A stretch of 64,000 bases of DNA from Leptospira selangorensis (GTDB taxonomy: Bacteria; Spirochaetota; Leptospiria; Leptospirales; Leptospiraceae): positions 682,001 through 746,000 of the forward strand of contig NZ_RQES01000005.1 in the NCBI RefSeq assembly GCF_004769405.1, given 5' to 3'. Below the pieces are notes generated by a model. That model made no database searches, had not been told where the DNA came from, and was given only the letters and a program-made list of their open reading frames with translations. Position numbers and translations under genes: made by a program. Each line of letters opens with the position of its first letter. Position 1 is the stretch's first letter. Shown here piece after piece: positions 39,639 through 48,191 of this stretch.

Positions 39639-41594
39639 CTAAGATTGATCTTCCGATAAAACGATCAAAGAATCAGAGTCGTGTAATGTAAAAAACTCCA
39701 ACTTATCCGGGATCAGATATACACCATATCCTTTGGATTCGTCCGTTTCTTCTGAAACGATCCGTATTCCAAAGCAGGTTTCTTTTCTTTGTTGGGCCGC
39801 TAACATACAATCCGCAAAATTCACACGTTTTGGAAAATCCTCGAAATATAAGAATGCAGGTTTAAGATAGATCTCACTTCCTTCCGGATCGAACAAACTA
39901 TCATACACTCTCATAACATCCGGCTCTTGGGAAACCTGGGCCATCATTTTGGAAACAAATTGGTTCGAGATCAAAAAGTCCTTCACTCCGGTTTCCAAAA
40001 CTAATTCCGTATTTTCAGAATTCATAATTTCGGTGATTAGTTGTGTCTCTGCCTTTTTGCCGCCTGCCTGGTGTTTCTTCTTAAAGTATTGGCGAAATCT
40101 TAATAGAAGAGAAATGGTCCTCGCGTCCACTTCTTCGATATTCTCTTTCTCTTCTGCCAAGAATATTACGGAATCATACTGCTCTGGGGAAAGTTTTTCC
40201 AAAATACCTTCTTGGGAAAGATTGGCGATCAGGGATCTGAGTTTGATCTGAGGATATTTTGTCTTCAGTTTTGCAAGTGCGGATTTGATCTCTTCATTGG
40301 ATTCATTTATCAAAAGATCAATTTGGGAATCAGGAGAGGAAAATTTCGCGTATTCATTCACGATGATCTTACTTTTAGAATTCCAGCCGATGATCAATTG
40401 TTTGTCAATGGGTCGGGATAAAGTAGTATTCGGGTAAGAAAGTGCGGCATTCACGACCACAGGTTTATCATCGAATTTGATCTTAGAATCATCTTCCGCA
40501 AGGATGATCGCATCTTCTTCATTCTCGGGTAAATATTCTGGGTTAGGATTTAAAACAATTTCTCCGCTGACTTTTCTGAAACCTAACGGAACCGATTCCT
40601 TGAATCTAAATGAAATTTCAGAATAATTTAAACCTCTCCAACCATTCTTCGGTTTATAAAAATAGAGCTCATTTCCTTCAAATCCAACCAGGTTCGAATA
40701 TACGATTGCAAGACCGGATGTCCTGGAAGTTTGTACAAGCAATTTGGAAAGAATACTTCTTTCATCCATGACCTGAACGGATTCGGAAAGATCAGAAGCA
40801 ATATTGCGATTTTCTAATCCATGAAGTTCTGCAACGATAGGAGGAAGTCCTGATTCTCCATTTAATGCAACGAGTGCCATGATGGACTTTAATACTTTTG
40901 CATCTCCTATTGATTTACCCTCTTCCGATTCCTCTGAACCTGAAGGATTTAAGATAATGATACTTTTGGCTTTGGAAGCATTTACCCTTTTTAAGGAATG
41001 AAGATGAGAAGGTAATCCTGATCTGGTGATAATTTTTGTCGTTTTCGTATTCGATAAATTTTCGGATAGAAAATCATCCATTTCTTCCTTATCTTGGTCC
41101 GCGAGTATAACTGCCGTTTTTCCGGATTCGGAAGAATTCGCTTCTATCAATTCCCTTAATATTTCGATCGTACGAACCCCAAAACCTAAGATCAATGTAT
41201 GATCTGATTCCAAAACTTCACTTTTGCCTTTTCTGAGTTCTTGGATTTTTTGATCGAATTGATTCGTGATAAATGCGACTAAGCTGGAAAATAAAACTAA
41301 ACCTGAAAATACGCTTAGGATACCAATGATCTTATTGAACCAGTTGGATTCTCCATCTTCTGCCACTGCGCCCGCATCTGAGATTTGTAAAAAGACTCTC
41401 CATAAAAAATCCCCAGACTCCTTAATGGATTCGTCCGGAAATAAAAATGCCCCGAGTATCCGTACGAAAGATAAAAATACGAATGCTCCTAAGAATAAGG
41501 TCATCAGAGCCGCGAATACGGAACCTCCTCCCCTAGACATAAAATTATCAAAATGGTAACGAAACTTTTTAAAAATGCCGGGTTTCTCTTTCAT
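39639..41594 (-). CDS. CASTOR/POLLUX-like ion channel protein
   Basis: A 651-residue inner-membrane protein. Two hydrophobic helices (about 22-50 and 87-110) flank a pore-loop region (WRVFLQISDAGAVAEDGE), followed by repeated RCK/TrkA-N-like Rossmann domains. The first is HTLILGFGVRTIEILRELIE near residue 132; later ones include QLIIGWNSKSKIIVNEY and DSVIFLAEEKENIEE. This matches bacterial relatives of the plant CASTOR/POLLUX cation channels. No canonical GYG potassium filter is present, so the ion is uncertain. It starts an independent leftward unit ahead of the metallopeptidase gene, 43 bp upstream of the latter's likely TTG start. Confidence 0.83.
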   Translation of the reverse strand: MKEKPGIFKKFRYHFDNFMSRGGGSVFAALMTLFLGAFVFLSFVRILGAFLFPDESIKESGDFLWRVFLQISDAGAVAEDGESNWFNKIIGILSVFSGLVLFSSLVAFITNQFDQKIQELRKGKSEVLESDHTLILGFGVRTIEILRELIEANSSESGKTAVILADQDKEEMDDFLSENLSNTKTTKIITRSGLPSHLHSLKRVNASKAKSIIILNPSGSEESEEGKSIGDAKVLKSIMALVALNGESGLPPIVAELHGLENRNIASDLSESVQVMDERSILSKLLVQTSRTSGLAIVYSNLVGFEGNELYFYKPKNGWRGLNYSEISFRFKESVPLGFRKVSGEIVLNPNPEYLPENEEDAIILAEDDSKIKFDDKPVVVNAALSYPNTTLSRPIDKQLIIGWNSKSKIIVNEYAKFSSPDSQIDLLINESNEEIKSALAKLKTKYPQIKLRSLIANLSQEGILEKLSPEQYDSVIFLAEEKENIEEVDARTISLLLRFRQYFKKKHQAGGKKAETQLITEIMNSENTELVLETGVKDFLISNQFVSKMMAQVSQEPDVMRVYDSLFDPEGSEIYLKPAFLYFEDFPKRVNFADCMLAAQQRKETCFGIRIVSEETDESKGYGVYLIPDKLEFFTLHDSDSLIVLSEDQS

Positions 41595-41799
41595 GAGGGC
41601 TGAACATTAGTTATATAATTTTCTATTTCAAATCTAAAATCCTAAGACTGGAAATTTATTTTTGAACGAGCATCTTTCTCCTGGTTTCAAGAGTATGCTT
41701 ACCTTTTATAATCAATCTAAATCCGAATATTTATAGAATCGGATCTAAGATTTTGACCGACAGAATCCAAGGAATGTGAAATACTCGCTCGATTAGATT

Positions 41800-42648
41800 A
41801 TGGCTCGCATCTTTTTCATTTTTCTAAGTAGTTTATTATTTCTGTTCTCCTGTAATTCTCCCCAAGTAACCGCTTATCAGGAGCATAGTGAACACCACGA
41901 GTTTATCGGAAGTTGTTTAGATTTTTTGGCGGGAAGTGACTCTTTTGTTCCTTTGACGGATGCAGTTGCCTTGGATGAGTTACGACATTCTGCAGAAGAG
42001 CATGCATCTAATAGTGTAATCATCGGGGATTTGTATTATGATCTAAACCAGAAAGAAGGAAGGCATTTCTATCTGGAAAGTGACGATTCGATCGCATATT
42101 ATCGGCCCCAAGCGGTTGTGCTCGGGGGCTGGGAAATGATCCAGCATCTATGCGCTAGACATATCCGACATGAGATTGAAAGAGGATTTGCAAAGTCTTC
42201 TTCCATTTTGAAAAAGAATCCTGCCTCTATTAAAGAAGCAGAAATTCTCGCAGAAAAAAATCTGATCCTCTACTTGAAGTTCGCAGAGGCTTCTAAGGGG
42301 AAACCGAGCCATATCAGGAATTTTCTTTTTATTCCTGTTTCTAGATTTCTTAAGAAGGGAGCGGGGGTCTATTTTCCTTCCTGCAATTTGATGGATAAAA
42401 TGAAGGATCCAATTCTGTACGGATTACAAAGTGCGAAAAGAAATCCGGAAACTATGACTGCTTGGACCCAAATGATGTTGGCAGTTACTAACTTCTCTGC
42501 AACACATATGCACGATTGTAAGGTAAGTGTCGAAAGTCCTTTAAAACTTTTGCAGGTAGAAAAAACGGAATTACGAGATGTAATAGAAGAGCCTCAAAGG
42601 AATCGATCGGCATCTAAAATAAAATTCGGATCGAAAGCTCGAAAATAA
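41800..42648 (+). CDS. Hypothetical lipoprotein
   Basis: A 282-residue protein whose N-terminus is a clear lipoprotein signal (SSLLFLFSCNSPQ, Cys near residue 18). The mature part is helical and rich in His and Glu near the start (YQEHSEHHEF) and has a charged C-terminal tail ending in KIKFGSKARK. It carries four cysteines beyond the lipobox (CLDFL, HLCARHI, PSCNLM, HDCKV) that could form disulphides in the periplasm. I recognise no family. Its end lies 6 bp from the end of the convergent TetR gene. Confidence 0.75.
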   Translation: MARIFFIFLSSLLFLFSCNSPQVTAYQEHSEHHEFIGSCLDFLAGSDSFVPLTDAVALDELRHSAEEHASNSVIIGDLYYDLNQKEGRHFYLESDDSIAYYRPQAVVLGGWEMIQHLCARHIRHEIERGFAKSSSILKKNPASIKEAEILAEKNLILYLKFAEASKGKPSHIRNFLFIPVSRFLKKGAGVYFPSCNLMDKMKDPILYGLQSAKRNPETMTAWTQMMLAVTNFSATHMHDCKVSVESPLKLLQVEKTELRDVIEEPQRNRSASKIKFGSKARK

Positions 42649-42654
42649 TTCTAT

Positions 42655-43266
42655 TTATTTAGCGGTATATTCTTCGAAGATCTCTCTGAGACTATCTTCC
42701 ATTTCTCGGATATAACGTAGATCTTTGGTCATTCTCCAAAGAGTGATGGAGCCATGATACGCCATCAATACTCTTCTGGAAGTATATTGTATATCCATAG
42801 TTCTAGAAAATTGTCCCGAAGCAACTGCGCGACTCAGATAATCGCGGATCATCTTAGTCCATTTTTCAGCGATACCTTTTAGGAATTCAGTATATTCAGG
42901 ATCCGCATCCATAACTTGATTTGCAAAACCTGCAAACGGATCTCCGAAAAATTCATGATGGCGGATCTGTCTTTCTTTCAAGATCACCCAAGCTCTTAAA
43001 AATTCTTGGACCTCCGGATATCTTTCCATGAGAGAAGCAAGATCAGAAAGAGTCTTTTCTTCCTGACGAGCGAGGTAAGCGATCCCTAATTCTTTTTTAG
43101 AAGGAAAATGATCGTAAAGACTAGCAGCTACGGAACCGGATTCTTGGATAATCTGTCTCATTCCTGTGTTGGAGAATCCTTGCTTGTAGAAAAGATCTGT
43201 CGCAGTATCTAGAATTCTTTCTCGGACACTGGCCCCGGAATCTCTTTTTTTTCTCTGAGCGGTCAT
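42655..43266 (-). CDS. TetR-family regulator of the thioesterase/thiolase module
   Basis: A 203-residue TetR protein. The HTH lies at about residues 15-60 ([20 protein letters not shown], then [17 protein letters not shown] and [11 protein letters not shown]). The C-terminal domain resembles the TetR_C group with [20 protein letters not shown]. It is divergent from a hotdog thioesterase gene, followed by thiolase genes. Between them is a perfect 7-2-7 dyad CAGAACG-AA-CGTTCTG at 43348-43363. By analogy with FadR-type TetR repressors, it likely responds to an acyl-CoA and controls the divergent fatty-acid genes; this is inference. Confidence 0.88.
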   Translation of the reverse strand: MTAQRKKRDSGASVRERILDTATDLFYKQGFSNTGMRQIIQESGSVAASLYDHFPSKKELGIAYLARQEEKTLSDLASLMERYPEVQEFLRAWVILKERQIRHHEFFGDPFAGFANQVMDADPEYTEFLKGIAEKWTKMIRDYLSRAVASGQFSRTMDIQYTSRRVLMAYHGSITLWRMTKDLRYIREMEDSLREIFEEYTAK

Positions 43267-43347
43267 GTGCTTAAATACGTTATTTTTTCAGTATTGCCCT
43301 AAAAACCTCGTTTCGTCAATAGAATTTGGGTTTAGCGTATAAAAAAC

Positions 43348-43363
43348 CAGAACGAACGTTCTG
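43348..43363. promoter_or_regulatory. Operator dyad between TetR and thioesterase genes
   Basis: CAGAACG-AA-CGTTCTG, a perfect inverted repeat of 7 bp with a 2-bp centre, located 82 bp from the TetR start and 57 bp from the thioesterase ATG. Position and symmetry fit a TetR operator controlling both genes. Confidence 0.68.
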
Positions 43364-43420
43364 TATTTTTTTATTGCCCCGATTTCCCAGGGGTCTAAGC
43401 TAGTGTCAGGACGGTTCAAA

Positions 43421-44284
43421 ATGTCTGTTACGGAAAAAGAACAAGTCAGAACCAGATTTTCGGATCTAGATACGCAAAGACATACCACTAGCAGGACTTA
43501 TGAAGACTCTTGTTTAGGGGATAGATATCGTATCTTAGAAGAAGCGGGATATTCTTGGAAAAGAATGATCGAAGAATCAGTTCGATTACAAACCGTCGGG
43601 GCAGATATACGCTTTCTTGCCCAACAAATGGAAAACACTGAGTTATCCATACGCACTAGTTATCGTTCCGGGCAAGACGGCCTGTTAACCTTCTCCCAAG
43701 AAGTTTTGGATCCAAACGGAAAAGTCGCAGCGGAGATCAGAACATTAGCAAGAACGGAGAAGGACGGAAAACCTTTCCAGTTAATTGCAGCCCAAGATCC
43801 TTCCGACGAATTGATCTCTTCATTCGAATCTATACCTTCTTTTTCAGGATCTTGTGAGCGCACACTTGCAGAAAGAGATCTATTTTTCTGCGAAAGAAAT
43901 CCGTTCGGTGACTATAATCCTTCTCATTATTGGAGATTATTGGAAGAAGGTCGCTGGAATTTCACTGCAGAATGCGGACTTAGCCTAGAGGATCTAGTCG
44001 CAATGGACACCACACTTTTCTATATGGGTGGAAAGATCCGTTATCGTAAACCTCTCGCTGCAGGCAGAAGGGCTAAAATACAAACTTGGATTCATAGTTT
44101 TGATAAAATTTGGAGCCGTATGAGACAAGAGGTCAGCGACTCCGAAACTGGAGAAATTTTAGCGGAATCCATGGATGATCTACTCGTAGTATCCGTAAGC
44201 AAGTCTAGACCTAAAAAACCTGGAGAAGATCTGCTGAAAATATTCGCAAGGGTCACCGAATTTCCCGAGGGAAGCTCCAAATGA
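43421..44284 (+). CDS. Double-hotdog acyl-CoA/ACP thioesterase-like protein
   Basis: About 287 residues, start placed at ATG 43421 (AGGACGG upstream) rather than the in-frame GTG at 43403. Two hotdog domains are seen. The first contains VRTRFSDLDTQRHTTSRTYE with the Asp of the 4HBT-type active site, then ADIRFLAQQMENTELSIRT. The second has ERNPFGDYNPSHYWRLLEEG and GKIRYRKPLAAGRRAKIQTW. It probably hydrolyses acyl-CoA or acyl-ACP. The thiolase gene starts 52 bp downstream with its own ribosome site, so they likely share a transcript controlled by the divergent TetR protein. Confidence 0.82.
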   Translation: MSVTEKEQVRTRFSDLDTQRHTTSRTYEDSCLGDRYRILEEAGYSWKRMIEESVRLQTVGADIRFLAQQMENTELSIRTSYRSGQDGLLTFSQEVLDPNGKVAAEIRTLARTEKDGKPFQLIAAQDPSDELISSFESIPSFSGSCERTLAERDLFFCERNPFGDYNPSHYWRLLEEGRWNFTAECGLSLEDLVAMDTTLFYMGGKIRYRKPLAAGRRAKIQTWIHSFDKIWSRMRQEVSDSETGEILAESMDDLLVVSVSKSRPKKPGEDLLKIFARVTEFPEGSSK

Positions 44285-44336
44285 AATATTATCTTATTCT
44301 AATGAACGCACCAAATAAAAGGTCTGGAGAAAGACA

Positions 44337-45662
44337 ATGAAACTCGATCAAAAATTGGCGATTTGTACGCCAAGAAGAACTCCCTTCGCTCAAATTGCGA
44401 AAGCTTTAGGACCCTATCCTGGCCATCACCTAGGTCGTATAGTGGCTGAAGACATTATTGCAAAGAGTGGAGTTAAAAAAGATCAAATCGACGGAATCGT
44501 AGTTGGAGAAGGTTTCTCTAACGCTCCGAACTCCGCGAGAGTGATCGCTAACCTAATCGGACTCAGAGACGAAGTTCCTTCGATCACTGTTTCTAATAAC
44601 TGTGTATCCGGAATCGAAGCTCTTTCTGAAGCAGCTCGCCGTATCATTCTTGGAGAAGGTGAACTTTTCCTAGTAATCGGAGAAGAGTCTCAAACTTCTA
44701 TGCCTTTCGTCGTAAAAAACGCAAGATTGAACAAGAAAGCAGGATCTTTGGATAAACTGAAAAAACTTCTTCCTGACAATCTTCCGGAAGGTGTTGAACT
44801 TAGAGACACTCTTGAAGACGGACTTGGTGACGGAGAAACTTCTTACGGAATGCAAGTAACTGCTGAGATCCTTGCTCAGAACTACGAACTTTCTCGTGAG
44901 ATCACTGACAAATTAGCTTTCGAATCTTTCAAAAGAGCATTAGAAGCTTCTAAAGCAGGAAAATACGCTCCGTTCATCATCCCAATGAAAGACGAAGACG
45001 GAACTGAACTTACTATCGATGAGGCAGTCGGACTTCGTGAAGGACTCGTTGAAAACCCAAGCCGTATGGGAAGAGCAATGCTTCTGTTTGAAAACCCACA
45101 AATGAAATTTGATGAGTTCAAAACTAAGTATTCCAAATATCTTAAAAAATCTCACGGACCAACCGTTTCTATCTTTAACGCGAGCCCTCGTTCTGATGGA
45201 GCAGCTGGTGTTATCTTAACTACTGTTGAAAAAGCAAAAGCTCTTGGATTAAAAATCGAAGCAGTTCTTTCCGGATGGAAAATGTATGGTGTAGACCCTA
45301 ACTTGATGGGAATCGGACAAGCTTACGCTACCGAAGCACTTCTTAAAGACACCGGAGTTAAGATCGAAGACGTAGATTACGTTGAGATCCACGAAGCATT
45401 TGCAGCTACTGCAGTTGCGGCTCTTGTTCAAATCGAAAAAGATACCGGCTGGAAATGGGAGCAAAAATTCGACGAGAAGAAGATCAACCCTAACGGTGGA
45501 TCTATCGCTATCGGTCACCCATTCGGAGCTACTGGTATCCGTTTGGTGAGCAATGCGATCATGGACCTTCAAGACGACCCTAAAGCTAAAAAAGTGGTTC
45601 TTACCGCTTGTGCTCACGGTGGAATTGCAGGAGCTATGCTCATCGAAAGATTCGAAGGTTAA
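44337..45662 (+). CDS. Acetyl-CoA acyltransferase (thiolase), copy 1
   Basis: Beta-ketothiolase of 441 residues, which cleaves 3-ketoacyl-CoA or condenses acetyl-CoA. The nucleophilic Cys is in VSNNCVSGIEALSEAA near residue 88. The second-site motifs are EIHEAFAATAVAAL near 348, NPNGGSIAIGHPFGATG near 385 and VLTACAHGGIAGAML near 422. An insert of about 60 residues (145-205, DNLPEGVELRDTLEDG) resembles FadI-type thiolases. Codons are strongly biased to AAC, ATC, GGT and CAC, unlike the neighbouring copy, pointing to high expression. GGAGAAAG precedes the ATG. A strong terminator follows at 45688. Confidence 0.95.
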   Translation: MKLDQKLAICTPRRTPFAQIAKALGPYPGHHLGRIVAEDIIAKSGVKKDQIDGIVVGEGFSNAPNSARVIANLIGLRDEVPSITVSNNCVSGIEALSEAARRIILGEGELFLVIGEESQTSMPFVVKNARLNKKAGSLDKLKKLLPDNLPEGVELRDTLEDGLGDGETSYGMQVTAEILAQNYELSREITDKLAFESFKRALEASKAGKYAPFIIPMKDEDGTELTIDEAVGLREGLVENPSRMGRAMLLFENPQMKFDEFKTKYSKYLKKSHGPTVSIFNASPRSDGAAGVILTTVEKAKALGLKIEAVLSGWKMYGVDPNLMGIGQAYATEALLKDTGVKIEDVDYVEIHEAFAATAVAALVQIEKDTGWKWEQKFDEKKINPNGGSIAIGHPFGATGIRLVSNAIMDLQDDPKAKKVVLTACAHGGIAGAMLIERFEG

Positions 45663-45687
45663 TTCTTAACTTCTTGAATTGAATCGG

Positions 45688-45721
45688 GCCCTGGAGAAGG
45701 AAACTTCTTCGGGGCTTTTTT
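45688..45721 (+). terminator. Rho-independent terminator after thiolase copy 1
   Basis: Stem GCCCTGGAGAAG (45688-45699) with CTTCTTCGGGGC (45704-45715), GAAA tetraloop, followed by six T. It ends the thioesterase-thiolase transcript, so copy 2 needs its own promoter in 45722-45900. Confidence 0.88.
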
Positions 45722-45900
45722 ACATCTTCTTCTTTATAATCTTTTCTTTATCCCTTTGTTCCTAATTTCTCATTGATATACTTAAACATTTTATATACGT
45801 TGCCTCGGAATATTTTGCTTTCAATGTTATAGTTTTTGTGGTCTAAATAGTGTATATGCACCAATGAAAAAATTTTCGAAATACAATCGGGAGAAAAACG

Positions 45901-47226
45901 ATGAAACTCGAAACTAAACTCGCAATTTGCACACCATTAAGAACTCCATTTGCTCAGATCGCAAAAGGATTAGGGGCGTATCCGGCTCATCATTTGGGTA
46001 AGATAGTAGCTGAGAGCATTATCCAAAAAAGTGGGATCAAAAAAGAAGATATAGACGGGGTAATAGTCGGGGAAGGTTTTCCAAGTTCTCCGAATCCTGC
46101 TCGTGTAATCGCAAACCTGATCGGACTTAGGGATGAAATTCCTTCTCTCACTCTTTCCAATAACTGCGTATCCGGATTGGAGGCAATCTCGGAAGCAGCA
46201 AGAAGGATTATATTGGGAGAAGGCGAAGTATTTCTCGTGATCGGAGAAGAATCCCAGACTGATATGCCTTTTATAGTAAAAAACGCTCGCTTAAACAAGA
46301 AAACTGGATCATTAGAAAAATTGAATAAGCTTTTGCCCGATAACCTTCCGGAAGGTGTCGAACTTAGAGATACTCTTGAGGATGGTTTGGATGACGGGGA
46401 GAATTCCTACGGAATGCAGGTCACTGCCGAGATTCTCGCACAAAATTATGAATTATCTAGAGAGATCACTGATAAGGTCGCATTTGAATCATTCAAACGT
46501 ACTTACGAAGCTTCTATGTCAGGAAAATACGAACCATTTATCATTCCTATAAAAGACCAGGAAGGGAACATGTTGAAAATTGACGAGGCTGTAGAGCTTA
46601 GAAAGGGTCTCGTAGAAAATCCAAGTCGTATGGGAAGAGCGATGCTTCTATTCGATAATCCTCAAAGTAAGTTCGAGGACTTTAAGAAAAAATACGGCAA
46701 AGATCTGAAGAAAACTCATGGTCCTACCGTTTCTATCTTCAATGCAAGTCCTCGCTCCGACGGAGCCGCGGGAGTGATTATCACTACTGTTGAAAAAGCA
46801 AAAGCCTTAGGATTAAAAATAGAAGGACTACTTTCCGGTTGGAGAATGAAAGGAGTCCATCCGAATTTAATGGGAGTTGGACAAGCAGTTGCCACAGAAG
46901 GTCTGTTAGAAGACCTGCATCTTAAATTAGAAGATATGGATTATGTTGAGATCCATGAAGCATATGCTTCTACTGCGGTTGCCGCTATGGAACAACTGAG
47001 AATGGATACCGGTTGGGATTGGGAGAAAAAATTCGATGAGAAAAAGATCAATCCTAATGGAGGATCTATTGCAATCGGTCATCCGTTCGGAGCCACAGGA
47101 GTTCGTCTGGTGAATAATGCAATCATGGACCTGCAAGAAGATCCTAATGCAAACAAAGTGTTACTCACTGCATGTGCTCATGGAGGAATTGCAGGCTCCA
47201 TGTTGATCGAAAGATATAAAGCTTAA
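45901..47226 (+). CDS. Acetyl-CoA acyltransferase (thiolase), copy 2
   Basis: A tandem paralogue of copy 1, also 441 residues with no internal gaps; in the first 60 residues 46 are identical. Active-site segments are kept: LSNNCVSGLEAISEAA, EIHEAYASTAVAAM, NPNGGSIAIGHPFGATG and LTACAHGGIAGSML. It changes an otherwise common Phe to Tyr in the HEA(F/Y)A motif. Codon use is ordinary (AAT, GGA, CAT), unlike the optimised copy 1, so expression is probably lower or conditional. It has its own ribosome site (GGGAG) and lies beyond a terminator, so it is separately regulated. Chain-length preference may differ between copies; inference. Confidence 0.95.
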   Translation: MKLETKLAICTPLRTPFAQIAKGLGAYPAHHLGKIVAESIIQKSGIKKEDIDGVIVGEGFPSSPNPARVIANLIGLRDEIPSLTLSNNCVSGLEAISEAARRIILGEGEVFLVIGEESQTDMPFIVKNARLNKKTGSLEKLNKLLPDNLPEGVELRDTLEDGLDDGENSYGMQVTAEILAQNYELSREITDKVAFESFKRTYEASMSGKYEPFIIPIKDQEGNMLKIDEAVELRKGLVENPSRMGRAMLLFDNPQSKFEDFKKKYGKDLKKTHGPTVSIFNASPRSDGAAGVIITTVEKAKALGLKIEGLLSGWRMKGVHPNLMGVGQAVATEGLLEDLHLKLEDMDYVEIHEAYASTAVAAMEQLRMDTGWDWEKKFDEKKINPNGGSIAIGHPFGATGVRLVNNAIMDLQEDPNANKVLLTACAHGGIAGSMLIERYKA

Positions 47227-47232
47227 TTCTAA

Positions 47233-47265
47233 AACCCCGAAGGAGAGAATCTTTCGGGGTTTTTA
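47233..47265. terminator. Rho-independent terminator after thiolase copy 2
   Basis: AACCCCGAA (47233-47241) pairs with TTCGGGGTT (47253-47261), followed by T-rich sequence; an A-run on the left also allows use by the convergent BASS gene. Confidence 0.85.
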
Positions 47266-47275
47266 TTATTAACTT

Positions 47276-48172
47276 TTAACTCACTCTTTCTAAAGAAGGT
47301 TGATCCAAAATGGATCTTCTGTTCTTCAATATGAACAGCCCGAATACCAATGCAGTCACGAACATCAGAAGACTATAAGTGATAGGAACTACAGTCATTG
47401 TTGGGACTTGCAAAATGGTTCCAGTGACTAGAAGTGCAGTGGTCCCATTTTGGATCCCTAACTCGAAAGCGATCGTAACAGCTTGGGTTCTACTTAAACG
47501 TAAAAGTAGCCCGAGTAAAAATCCGAGACTTATACAGATACAATTCATAGTTAAAGCTGCGGCTCCACTTTGAGCAAAAAATCCCCACATCTTCTCCCAG
47601 TTCTGTTTTACTAAACCTGCTATGATCGCGAATAGAATGATCATTGAGAAAATTTTTACGGGTTTCTCACAACCTTCCGCGAATTTTGGAGAATAATTTT
47701 TAACCGCCATTCCGATCCCTACTGGGAGAACAGTGATGATAAAAAGTTGTAAGATGGTTTTCAAAATAGGAAGGTCTATCGTTTTCCCTTCTCCCATAAA
47801 ATATACCATTGAATAGTAAGTTAAAAACGGAAGAGTGAAAGGTTTGATCACACTAATTAAAGCAGTTAACGTTACGGATAATGCTACATCTCCTTTGAAC
47901 AAATACGAATACATATTTGAAGTCGGACCGGAAGGGCAACAGGATAATACCATTAATCCAACTGCCAATAATGGTTCCAAATGGAACATCGTAGCTACCA
48001 TAAATCCTAAAAACGGTAACAGTAAAAGTTGGGCTAAGAGACCGACCAATACAGCTTTAGGAAATAAAGCCACTCTTTCAAAATCCTTGAGTGTTAGTGA
48101 TAACCCCATCCCGAACATTATTATAAAAAGTGAGATCGGGAGAACTATCTCCAGTAAAAATCCACTTTGCAT
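47276..48172 (-). CDS. Bile acid:sodium symporter (BASS) family transporter, second copy
   Basis: A 298-residue polytopic protein of the SBF family with about ten membrane segments. Diagnostic parts are ISLFIIMFGMGLSLTLKDFE at the N-terminus, VLSCCPSGPTSNMYSYLFKG near residue 78, and QAVTIAFELGIQNGTTALLV near 235. The substrate is unknown. Its start is 19 bp downstream of the SpoIIE-type phosphatase stop on the same strand, so it may be co-transcribed from the sigma-54 promoter at 50549-50563. That would place a transporter of an organic acid or steroid-like anion within the proposed regulon. Confidence 0.92.
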   Translation of the reverse strand: MQSGFLLEIVLPISLFIIMFGMGLSLTLKDFERVALFPKAVLVGLLAQLLLLPFLGFMVATMFHLEPLLAVGLMVLSCCPSGPTSNMYSYLFKGDVALSVTLTALISVIKPFTLPFLTYYSMVYFMGEGKTIDLPILKTILQLFIITVLPVGIGMAVKNYSPKFAEGCEKPVKIFSMIILFAIIAGLVKQNWEKMWGFFAQSGAAALTMNCICISLGFLLGLLLRLSRTQAVTIAFELGIQNGTTALLVTGTILQVPTMTVVPITYSLLMFVTALVFGLFILKNRRSILDQPSLERVS

Positions 48173-48191
48173 TTTTTTCTCCTTATTGTTT

